From assembly GCA_020024175.1 (NCBI GenBank), contig JAHHUB010000080.1, positions 1-7,958 of the forward strand: a stretch of DNA of 7,958 bases, read 5' to 3'. The notes beneath the pieces are model-generated. The model searched no databases, was not told where the DNA came from, and saw nothing but the letters and a program-made list of their open reading frames with translations. The first letter of the stretch is position 1, and each line of letters starts with the position of its first letter. This document shows, piece after piece, positions 1 to 6,405 of this stretch. The translations under genes were made by a program, and so were the position numbers. The DNA is from Oscillospiraceae bacterium. GTDB lineage: Bacteria > Bacillota > Clostridia > Oscillospirales > Ruminococcaceae.

Positions 1-11
1 TGAATAAGACG

Positions 12-46
12 AAAAATCAGGGGCAATCCCAAAGGATCACCCCTGA
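12..46 (-). terminator. Rho-independent terminator, probably of the M16C peptidase gene
   Basis: Read on the minus strand, a seven-base stem (TCAGGGG, 40-46, with CCCCTGA, 17-23) is extended inward across a 2x2 internal loop by a four-base stem (ATCC/GGAT) with a CAAA loop. It is followed at once by TTTTT (12-16) and a further T-rich stretch. This is the classic intrinsic terminator shape. It lies about 150 bases beyond the peptidase stop codon and points the right way to end that transcript. The intervening bases 47-195 hold no credible gene. On the plus strand no U-run follows the hairpin, so it is probably one-directional. Confidence 0.7.
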
Positions 47-195
47 CAGATAGTTATGTGCAAATCAGCTTGGTGTCACCAGATGAAAGAATTTTCGTGT
101 TTTCTGAATTACTTCCTTATCCGGCATATGCAAAAGTATGTGTGGTATTTTAGTATTTATATATTTGCTAAACCGTAAAATGTAAATCCCTTTGT

Positions 196-3099
196 TTATT
201 TTGCTTCGGAGAGTCTGTCAAAGAGTTTCTCGTTTTCTTTAATCTTCTTTTCATTGCCAAATACTACATAAAGATTCTTGTCTGTAATCTTTGTGAGCAT
301 ATCTCCAAGAGCGTTAATTTCGGAAAGTTTGGCAGAAAGAACCTCATCTCTTCTTGTCTGACGGTCTTTATCTGTAATATGTGCTATCATATTATTTACT
401 GCCATAACACATTTTTGTTCAGCGGTTTTTGGCATATCCATAGAGGAAATTGTACCTATAATATAATTGTTAAATTCTGTTTCTGTCAGTTCCAAATTCT
501 TAAAGTATTCACCGGCTTCTCTGTAAACTTTCATGGAATTGTTAAGATGTGGATCTCTGTAGCTGGAGAACATAACACCTTCATTTGTAATTCTGAAAGG
601 TGCACCGTAAGCTCCACCCAATACTCTGATATTGTTCCATGCATAATCTGTGGACATAATTGTTTGAAGAACATCCATCTTTCCTGTATGTTTAATACCA
701 AATTCTTTAAAGTCATAACCCATTGTTACATATTGTACATTAGATGTGGTCATAATACCTTCATTGATATGTGTTCTTTCAAACTTTTGAGCAGTAGGAA
801 CAGAAACAGGTTTAAATTCACTGCAAATCTTATCAATTTCTTTTTCAAACAATTCTTTTATGTGATTATTTCCCGCTACAGAAACAATGGTATTATTGCT
901 GTTAAGAACCTTTTTGAGTACTGCTTCGGATTTAGAAATAAATTCATCAGCCTTTTTATCAAAGTTGTTGGCAATATCTTTAACAAACTGGTAGTAAGTA
1001 TAGAATTTACAATTTTCAGTAAATCTTGAAGCAGGGGAAAGATTAGCTCCAACTCTTATCATACCATAAATATGTCCGTTAGAAATCATTTCACTTTCCA
1101 TACGGCTAACAATAATATTAAGAATTTGTTTAAGTCTTTCCTTTGAGTTAAAATTGGTTTTATTGAGAATTTCTTTAATAATTTCCACAGCATTTGGGAA
1201 TTTTTCTTCCATAGCCTTAAAGTTAATTTCAAAGAATTTATAAGCCTTGTCACTGTCATTGTTGTCAGAAATTGCACTGGCTGTAAAGCTTATATCTCCA
1301 ATGTTTTCCATTATTGCATTAGGCAATGTGGTAACAGTGTAATTTTCAGTTGGCAGCATGGACAAAGCATTGCACACAAAACCGAGATATGGCAGTTCTT
1401 CACTTTCAAGAACACTTGCATCAGTTAACATTCTTCCGTAAACTATACCATTTGTTTCAGCATTGTAATGATAAAGATTATATCCGTTTTTCTTAGTTTC
1501 AGAAACTGACAAATCGGAAACTTTCTTTTCAATATCGGAAACTTTAAGGTTTGGTATAGTTTTTAAATCTTCTTCACTGTCAGGTGTTCTCTGACGAAGT
1601 TTGAGAACAGCTTCTTCATCCATAATGGCTTTAATTTGTTCATCGGACAAAGTTGCCTTAAAGTCAGCCAGTTTCTTGGCAAGAGCATCAGCCTTCTTTT
1701 CAGAAAGTCCTTTTTCCGGATTCAAAATTATCTTAGCACGGAACTGGTTGTCAATGAGATATTTTTTAATAAGACCTTCAAATCCCTTATTTTCCAGAAG
1801 GCTCTTAGCATAGTCAAATTGACCGTTAATTTTGAGTTCTTCAAAGGGATCTCTGCCATAGAAGTAACGGGCAAATATGGAGGAAGCCATGTTGACGCCT
1901 CTGCCTGCCTTTATTGTGATATATTCTTTGTTGGAAAACTCATTGCTCAAAATACAACCTTCAATAAGCTTTCTGTCAATTCCGTTTTCGGAAAGTTCTT
2001 TGAGGGAAGATTCAATAATGTCAAAAATCTTCTTGGCATTTTCATCAGTTGTATTTTGAATAATAATATTAAATGTAGGCTGAAGTTTGTGATTGTCAAA
2101 ATAGCACTGAATATTCTGGCAAAGTCCCGCATCCAAAATCTTATTTTTAATGCATGCTGAGTCAGCATTAAACAGAGCAGAAGCCATTGTGTCCATAGCT
2201 GTTGCCAATTTTGAATCAATGCCTTCCGGAATTACATAGGTAATTTCTGCATAGGTTTTTCCTTCATCGCTGTCATCTTTGCCTATGGAGTATGTTCCTT
2301 TCAGGTTCTTTTCCTTATCAAAAGGCTTTGTAAGGCCGATTTCAGAGTCAATTTCCTTAAAGTCAAATTTGGAGAGATAATCTCTGTCCAATATTTCCAT
2401 AATTTCGGCTGCGTCAATATCACCATAAATATAAATGCAGCAATTTGACGGGTGATAGTACTTTTCATGGAAAGCCTTAAAATCTTCATATGTAAGTTCG
2501 GGAATTACATCAGGATCTCCGCCGGAAGAATACTGATAGCAGTTGTCAAAAATTGCATTTGTGATTTCATTGTCCAAAATTTCTTCAGGGGAGGAATATG
2601 CCCCCTTCATTTCGTTATATACAACACCATTTAATGTTAAAGGTGCATCTTTATCGGCAATTTCATAATGCCAGCCTTCCTGCATGAATATTTCTTTAAT
2701 TGTTTTCATCTTAGGGTTAAAAACAGCGTCCACATAAATATGGAGAATATTTTTGTAATCCTCTATATTTTGTGATGAGAAGGGGTACATTGTTTTATCC
2801 GGATAAGTCATCGCATTGAGGAATGTGTTTAGAGAGCCTTTCATCAAATCCACAAAAGGTTCTTTTGTAGTAAATTTATCGGAACCGCAGAGCACACTGT
2901 GTTCGATAATATGGGGCACACCTGTGCTGTCATGGGGAGGTGTTCTGAATCCGATTGCAAATGCCTTGTTTTTATCATCTGTTTTGAGAAAAACAAGGTG
3001 AGCCTTAGTTTTTTGGTGAACATATTCAAATCCTTCACCGTTGACTTCGCTGATTTTTTGGCTTTTAACAAGTTCAAAGCCACTGATATGTTTTTCCAT
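196..3099 (-). CDS. M16C family zinc metallopeptidase (presequence protease PreP/Cym1-like, insulinase superfamily)
   Basis: This is a zinc peptidase of the pitrilysin/insulinase superfamily, subfamily M16C. Relatives (PreP, Cym1, falcilysin) degrade peptides up to several tens of residues inside a closed chamber formed by two half-shells. No signal peptide is visible, so a cytosolic role in peptide turnover is inferred. Residues are numbered from the ATG at 3099. The inverted zinc motif HIIEH is at 63-67 (ligands H63 and H67, catalytic base E66), and the third ligand is probably E163 in VVYNEMKGAYS. A charged helical hinge lies near 460-530. In the C-terminal half, the substrate-anchoring Arg and Tyr of the family fit R825 and Y831 in IRVLGGAYG, with the six-residue spacing seen in plant PreP. 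The length of 967 residues is normal and the gene looks intact. An in-frame ATG at 3105 would add Met-Asn, but the AAGGAG site sits only one base from it and seven bases from the ATG at 3099, which is therefore preferred. The gene is divergent from the acyltransferase genes. Confidence 0.95.
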   Translation of the reverse strand: MEKHISGFELVKSQKISEVNGEGFEYVHQKTKAHLVFLKTDDKNKAFAIGFRTPPHDSTGVPHIIEHSVLCGSDKFTTKEPFVDLMKGSLNTFLNAMTYPDKTMYPFSSQNIEDYKNILHIYVDAVFNPKMKTIKEIFMQEGWHYEIADKDAPLTLNGVVYNEMKGAYSSPEEILDNEITNAIFDNCYQYSSGGDPDVIPELTYEDFKAFHEKYYHPSNCCIYIYGDIDAAEIMEILDRDYLSKFDFKEIDSEIGLTKPFDKEKNLKGTYSIGKDDSDEGKTYAEITYVIPEGIDSKLATAMDTMASALFNADSACIKNKILDAGLCQNIQCYFDNHKLQPTFNIIIQNTTDENAKKIFDIIESSLKELSENGIDRKLIEGCILSNEFSNKEYITIKAGRGVNMASSIFARYFYGRDPFEELKINGQFDYAKSLLENKGFEGLIKKYLIDNQFRAKIILNPEKGLSEKKADALAKKLADFKATLSDEQIKAIMDEEAVLKLRQRTPDSEEDLKTIPNLKVSDIEKKVSDLSVSETKKNGYNLYHYNAETNGIVYGRMLTDASVLESEELPYLGFVCNALSMLPTENYTVTTLPNAIMENIGDISFTASAISDNNDSDKAYKFFEINFKAMEEKFPNAVEIIKEILNKTNFNSKERLKQILNIIVSRMESEMISNGHIYGMIRVGANLSPASRFTENCKFYTYYQFVKDIANNFDKKADEFISKSEAVLKKVLNSNNTIVSVAGNNHIKELFEKEIDKICSEFKPVSVPTAQKFERTHINEGIMTTSNVQYVTMGYDFKEFGIKHTGKMDVLQTIMSTDYAWNNIRVLGGAYGAPFRITNEGVMFSSYRDPHLNNSMKVYREAGEYFKNLELTETEFNNYIIGTISSMDMPKTAEQKCVMAVNNMIAHITDKDRQTRRDEVLSAKLSEINALGDMLTKITDKNLYVVFGNEKKIKENEKLFDRLSEAK

Positions 3100-3106
3100 A
3101 TTCATT

Positions 3107-3112
3107 CTCCTT
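3107..3112 (-). promoter_or_regulatory. Ribosome binding site that decides the peptidase start
   Basis: AAGGAG on the minus strand lies one base before the ATG at 3105 and seven bases before the in-frame ATG at 3099. Only the second distance suits initiation, so the downstream ATG is the likely start. Confidence 0.75.
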
Positions 3113-3148
3113 ATACATTAAATTTGCATGACAAATAGTACCTTATTA

Positions 3149-3178
3149 AGTGTATCACTAATACATTACAAAAGTCAA
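3149..3178 (-). promoter_or_regulatory. Promoter of the peptidase gene (sigma-A-like, extended -10)
   Basis: On the minus strand, TTGACT (3173-3178) is separated by 18 bases from TACACT (3149-3154). A TG one base before the -10 box makes an extended -10. The predicted start of transcription near 3142 gives a leader of about 40 bases with the AAGGAG site near its end. The leader is too short for a riboswitch. Confidence 0.6.
3151..3165. promoter_or_regulatory. Operator-like inverted repeat inside the peptidase promoter
   Basis: TGTAT and ATACA form a perfect five-base inverted repeat with a five-base spacer (CACTA). It overlaps the -10 box and the spacer of the peptidase promoter. A small dyad in that position could be a repressor site. 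In AT-rich DNA such short dyads also arise by chance, and no regulator gene is nearby. Confidence 0.3.
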
Positions 3179-3216
3179 ACAAAAACCAAAATATTAAAAG
3201 ATTTTTAAAAATACTA

Positions 3217-3244
3217 TTGAGATTAATTAAATATGTTATATAAT
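3217..3244 (+). promoter_or_regulatory. Promoter of the MBOAT-DHHW operon (sigma-A-like)
   Basis: TTGAGA (3217-3222) is separated by 16 bases from a perfect TATAAT (3239-3244). A/T-rich DNA upstream, including ATTTTTAAAAAT at 3201-3212, could act as an UP-like element. Transcription would start near 3251 and give a leader of about 40 bases. The gene start has AAAGGA at 3275-3280, ten bases before the ATG at 3291. Confidence 0.65.
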
Positions 3245-3290
3245 AAATAAGATGATAATCCATAACCCTATATGAAAGGACTTTTTTTAT

Positions 3291-4697
3291 ATGATATTCG
3301 CAGATCTGACTTTTTTGTATTTTTTTCTGCCTTTAAATATAATCCTATATTTTATTTCAAAAAATCTTATTTACAGAAATATGGTTTTGATTGTTTTTTC
3401 ACTTTTTTTCTATGCCTGGGGCGAACCTATATGGATTGGCCTTTTAATTTTTTCCGGTGTAATTAATTACTATGCTGCACGGGTTATAGAAAAATACCGA
3501 AACACTCCAAAGTCAAAACTTGCGCTTATCTTATCAACTGCCATAAATTTAGGTTTTTTGGTGCTTTTTAAATACAGCGGTTTTTTAGCGGAAACCATAA
3601 ATTTACTGGGATTTAATCTCCCCATACCTAAGTTTTCACTTCCCATAGGTATTTCTTTTTATACATTCCAAACCATTTCATATGTAGTTGATGTATACAA
3701 AAATAAAATTCATGCACAAAAGCATTTTTCCAAATTTTTTATGTATGTTTCCCTATATCCACAACTTGTGGCAGGTCCAATAGTGCTTTATAAACAAGTG
3801 TCAGCGGAAATAGATTTCCGTGAAACTGATATAAGATCCATAAGCACAGGAGCCACAAGATTTATTTATGGTCTTTCCAAAAAAGTAATTGTGGCAAACG
3901 GTGCCGGACTTTTGGCTTCACAATATTTAAACGGGGATTTATCATCTCTTTCCGTTGCCGGAGCATGGTTTGGCATATTTATGTATACACTGCAAATTTA
4001 CTACGATTTTTCCGGCTACTCAGATATGGCAATAGGACTTGGCAGAATATTCGGATTTAATTACCCCGAAAACTTTTGTTACCCCTATATTTCCGGTTCT
4101 GCCACAGAATTTTGGCGTCGCTGGCACATAACTTTAAGCGGATTTTTCAGAGATTATGTTTATATACCTTTAGGCGGCAACAAAAATCATATGTACCGCA
4201 ATTTATTTATAGTATGGTTTTTAACCGGACTTTGGCATGGAGCCAGCTTTAATTTTATTATATGGGGACTTTTTTGGGGTGTACTAATTGCTATGGAAAA
4301 GAAATTCCTTTTAAAATATCTTCAAAAACTTCCATGGTATATTAACAGACCTTATATGTGGATTGTAATTATGGTAAGCTGGGCAATTTTCTATTTTACC
4401 GATTTAAATAAACTTGGACAATTTATTCAGATTATGTTTGGATTTTCCGGTCATCCTCTTTCTGACATCAGTACAGAAATTAATTTTGTAAATAACCTGA
4501 TTTGGATAGTAATTTCCGTGTTTTTCTCAATGCCCATGCTCAAAGGTTTTGAATATATGGCAGTCAATGAATTTGAGCCTAAACATCAAAGCATTATGCT
4601 ATATGTCCATATCGGAATAAATGTTGTGCTTCTCTTTATATGCACATCACTTTTATGTGGTCAGGCATATAATCCGTTCTTATACTATAAATTTTAG
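3291..4697 (+). CDS. MBOAT family membrane-bound O-acyltransferase (AlgI/DltB-like)
   Basis: This is a polytopic membrane acyltransferase of the MBOAT superfamily. Relatives (AlgI, PatA, WssH, DltB) take an acyl group from a cytoplasmic donor and pass it across the membrane to an extracellular partner that modifies a polysaccharide, peptidoglycan or teichoic acid. The 468-residue length matches AlgI-type proteins. The N-terminus (MIFADLTFLYFFLPL) is typical of the family and supports the start at 3291. Signature blocks are SLYPQLVAGPI (154-164), YYDFSGYSDMAIG (237-249), FWRRWHITLSGFFRDYVYIP (274-293) and LTGLWHGASFNF (311-322). H316 in the WHG motif is the expected catalytic histidine. Hydrophobic segments run throughout, with the last near 443-456. 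The next gene, a DHHW protein, follows after 13 bases, and this pairing is the hallmark of two-part O-acylation systems. The transferred group is probably acetyl by analogy. The polymer is unknown because no glycan synthase or teichoic-acid gene is in view. DltB itself is less likely because dltA and dltC are absent from the window. Confidence 0.95.
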   Translation: MIFADLTFLYFFLPLNIILYFISKNLIYRNMVLIVFSLFFYAWGEPIWIGLLIFSGVINYYAARVIEKYRNTPKSKLALILSTAINLGFLVLFKYSGFLAETINLLGFNLPIPKFSLPIGISFYTFQTISYVVDVYKNKIHAQKHFSKFFMYVSLYPQLVAGPIVLYKQVSAEIDFRETDIRSISTGATRFIYGLSKKVIVANGAGLLASQYLNGDLSSLSVAGAWFGIFMYTLQIYYDFSGYSDMAIGLGRIFGFNYPENFCYPYISGSATEFWRRWHITLSGFFRDYVYIPLGGNKNHMYRNLFIVWFLTGLWHGASFNFIIWGLFWGVLIAMEKKFLLKYLQKLPWYINRPYMWIVIMVSWAIFYFTDLNKLGQFIQIMFGFSGHPLSDISTEINFVNNLIWIVISVFFSMPMLKGFEYMAVNEFEPKHQSIMLYVHIGINVVLLFICTSLLCGQAYNPFLYYKF

Positions 4698-4701
4698 GAG
4701 G
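4696..4701 (+). promoter_or_regulatory. Ribosome binding site overlapping the MBOAT stop codon
   Basis: A perfect AGGAGG uses the last two bases of the MBOAT stop codon TAG (4695-4697) and lies nine bases before the ATG at 4711. The overlap suggests coupled translation of the two membrane partners. Confidence 0.85.
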
Positions 4702-4710
4702 TAGATTTAT

Positions 4711-6330
4711 ATGAGAAAAACTTATAACAAATTTCCCCCTGAAATTTACAGCAAAACCATGTCAATAACCAATTTGATTATTTTGCTTACAATTATTTTG
4801 GCACTTTGCTTTATGTTTTTTATTTTTCCAAAAGAAACCGAATCTGAAGATGAAAAAAGAAAACTGGCAACTATTTCTCCCATAACCGCCGAAACAATTT
4901 TTTCAGGGAAAACAGCGGAGGAAATTACCGCTTATGTCAGTGATCATTTCCCTTTCAGAAAATTTTTCATAGCTTTTTCAAATCAGCTTGAAAATATGAA
5001 GGGATTTAAAATTGACAATGTAAAAATCCATGGTGTTCCCTCCTCTTCCGAAGAATCTGATTTTGAAATACCGGAAAGTTCCGATGAAAGTGAAACATCA
5101 AATTCTGATACTAATGACCTTTCTTCCGAAAAAAACGATGAATCCATGGCATCGGAATCAGCAGAAGAATCCTCCTCTCAAAGCAGTGATGAATCTTCAA
5201 TCAATTCATCTGAGGAATCGGATATTGATAATGATGTATATCAAGGGGGAGAACAGCAGGGTTACACCTTTATTTATAAAGACAGAGCTATGGGACTTTT
5301 TGGCGGCAACAATAAAATGGGACAGTGGTATGCTTCTGTATTAAACAAATATCACAGCGTTTTAGGAGACGATGTAAAAATTTATAATATGGTTGTCCCC
5401 ACCAGTGTTGACTTTTATATCCCCGAAAAATATAAAAGTGTTACACAGCCACAAAAACCCAGCATTGAAAATATTTATTCAAATTTAGACAGTGGTATTA
5501 CACATATAAATGTTTATGACACTTTACAGCAGCACAAGGACGAATATATCTATTTCCGCACTGACCACCACTGGACAGGACTGGGTGCATATTATGCGTA
5601 CACAGAATTTGCAAAAGCTGCAGGATTTACTCCTGTACCCCTTGAAAAATTCACCACCAGAAGACTTGAGAATTTTTTGGGAACTTTGTACAGTCTTACT
5701 AAGGACAGCAAACTTAAAGATCACCCTGACTATGTGGATTATTATTTGATAGACACTCCTCATGAAGTATACAGATATATGAAAAATGCCCCATATGTAC
5801 CTATAAAAACATCTCTGCATGGTGAATATGCAGTAAGCCCCAACTCCTATTCGGTTTTTCTTCATGGGGATTTTCCGCTTATGAAAATAAAAACCAATCT
5901 TAATAACGGCAAAAAAATCGCAGTGGTAAAAGAATCTTATGGAAATGCTTTTTCTCCGTTTTTGGTAAATCATTATGAAGAAGTTTATGTGGTTGATGAA
6001 AGATACTTCCAGCTTGGATTTATTGATTTTATTAAACAAAACGGCATTAATGAACTTGTCTTTGTAAATAATGTAATGGCAGCAAACACACCTTATCATA
6101 TCAAAAATATAGAGAGAATAATGTATCAAACCTTTGTACCCCCTGTAGTTCCCTCAAAGGAACCGGAAAAACCTTCTTCCGAAAACTCTGAGCAAAGTTC
6201 TTTAGATGAATCTTCAAAACAATCCTCTGATAAATCTTCCTCCAAGGAAAGCTCAGAAAACTCCGAAGAAAACAGTTCATCATCAGATTCCTTTGAAGAC
6301 TCAGAGTCATCTTCGGATACACAGGAATAA
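4711..6330 (+). CDS. DHHW family membrane-anchored acyltransferase partner (AlgX/AlgJ-like SGNH fold) with Ser/acidic-rich segments
   Basis: This is a DHHW protein, the usual extracellular partner of an MBOAT acyltransferase, related to the SGNH-hydrolase-like AlgX/AlgJ proteins that put acetyl groups on secreted polymers. A basic N-terminus precedes one membrane segment (about 19-39), so the rest should lie outside the cell. The family's N-terminal block follows (EDEKRKLATISP, 47-58; then SDHFPFRKFF, 77-86). The catalytic region has the namesake DHHW at 285-288 in FRTDHHWTGLGAYYAY. The second block, KESYGNAFSPFL (407-418), leads into VVDERYF (427-433). By comparison with AlgX, the triad is probably D285, H287 and S409. 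Two low-complexity segments interrupt this fold: residues 111-170, between the N-terminal block and the catalytic domain, and the tail at 481-539. No lipobox, LPXTG motif or wall-binding domain is seen. It is co-transcribed with the MBOAT gene. The family call is firm, while the acetyl group and the polymer acceptor are inferred. Confidence 0.92.
   Translation: MRKTYNKFPPEIYSKTMSITNLIILLTIILALCFMFFIFPKETESEDEKRKLATISPITAETIFSGKTAEEITAYVSDHFPFRKFFIAFSNQLENMKGFKIDNVKIHGVPSSSEESDFEIPESSDESETSNSDTNDLSSEKNDESMASESAEESSSQSSDESSINSSEESDIDNDVYQGGEQQGYTFIYKDRAMGLFGGNNKMGQWYASVLNKYHSVLGDDVKIYNMVVPTSVDFYIPEKYKSVTQPQKPSIENIYSNLDSGITHINVYDTLQQHKDEYIYFRTDHHWTGLGAYYAYTEFAKAAGFTPVPLEKFTTRRLENFLGTLYSLTKDSKLKDHPDYVDYYLIDTPHEVYRYMKNAPYVPIKTSLHGEYAVSPNSYSVFLHGDFPLMKIKTNLNNGKKIAVVKESYGNAFSPFLVNHYEEVYVVDERYFQLGFIDFIKQNGINELVFVNNVMAANTPYHIKNIERIMYQTFVPPVVPSKEPEKPSSENSEQSSLDESSKQSSDKSSSKESSENSEENSSSSDSFEDSESSSDTQE
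5041..5220 (+). other. Internal Ser/Glu/Asp-rich low-complexity segment of the DHHW protein
   Basis: Residues 111-170 hold 24 Ser, 14 Glu and 6 Asp, with a single Lys. The segment sits between the membrane-proximal block and the catalytic domain, so it looks like a disordered, strongly negative linker. Serine codons are mixed (TCT, TCC, TCA, AGC, AGT), so it is not a recent tandem DNA expansion. Confidence 0.85.
6151..6327 (+). other. C-terminal Ser-rich acidic tail of the DHHW protein
   Basis: Residues 481-539 contain 25 Ser among many Glu, Asp and Lys, beginning with a Pro-containing stretch (PSKEPEKPSS). The tail follows the end of the catalytic fold and reaches the stop codon without a sorting signal. 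Its composition matches the internal segment but includes more Lys in its first half. It is probably an extended, exposed tail. Confidence 0.85.
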
Positions 6331-6335
6331 AACAG

Positions 6336-6364
6336 TTGCTTTTATCACAGAAAAAATATATAAT
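6336..6364 (+). promoter_or_regulatory. Promoter-like sequence upstream of proS
   Basis: A perfect TATAAT (6359-6364) lies 17 bases after TTGCTT (6336-6341), which keeps only the TTG of the -35 consensus. Transcription would start near 6371 and leave a leader of about 35 bases. This would let proS be expressed apart from the acyltransferase pair, though read-through from upstream is also possible because no terminator separates them. Confidence 0.55.
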
Positions 6365-6381
6365 TAAACTTATGATAAAAG
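6339..6381. repeat. Nine-base perfect inverted repeat flanking the proS -10 box
   Basis: CTTTTATCA (6339-6347) and TGATAAAAG (6373-6381) are exact reverse complements 25 bases apart. The left arm overlaps the -35 box and the right arm lies at the predicted transcription start, with the -10 box in the loop. The layout resembles a two-site operator. As an RNA hairpin it is A/U-rich with a large loop and no following U-run, so a terminator is unlikely. Confidence 0.5.
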
Positions 6382-6405
6382 AATCAGAGAAAGGCAGATA
6401 ATATA

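Noticed and set aside
3..53. Short plus-strand frame open at the left edge, ending in TAG at 51-53
   Set aside because: It could be the tail of a gene outside the window, but it runs straight through the minus-strand terminator hairpin, and only 16 codons are visible.
71..81. Perfect dyad TGGTG-T-CACCA downstream of the peptidase
   Set aside because: A one-base centre cannot form an RNA hairpin with all five pairs, and the site is not at a promoter. It resembles GGTGTCACC at 7923-7931 only over a short span and is likely chance.
65..127. 20-codon minus-strand frame downstream of the peptidase (ATG in GCATATGC)
   Set aside because: There is no ribosome binding site before the ATG and no recognisable product; it is probably part of the peptidase 3' untranslated region.
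379..1029. 216-codon open frame on the plus strand, opposite the peptidase gene
   Set aside because: It lies wholly inside the strongly supported M16C gene on the other strand, has a Cys/Phe/Ile-rich composition typical of an antisense shadow, and shows no recognisable domain.
5524..6129. 201-codon open frame on the minus strand, opposite the DHHW gene
   Set aside because: It is antisense to conserved DHHW catalytic blocks, has no family motif, and no promoter is evident.
6151..6327. Cell-wall sorting signal in the Ser-rich tail of the DHHW protein
   Set aside because: There is no LPXTG-like motif, no C-terminal hydrophobic segment and no basic end; the protein already has an N-terminal membrane anchor.
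3291..6330. A dlt (D-alanylation) operon
   Set aside because: The MBOAT protein has an AlgI-like size and N-terminus and its partner has a DHHW motif instead of being DltD-like. No DltA ligase or DltC carrier gene is present.
6331..6405. T-box or other riboswitch leader for proS
   Set aside because: Only 75 bases separate the genes and the predicted leader is about 35 bases, far too short for a T-box stem I and antiterminator.
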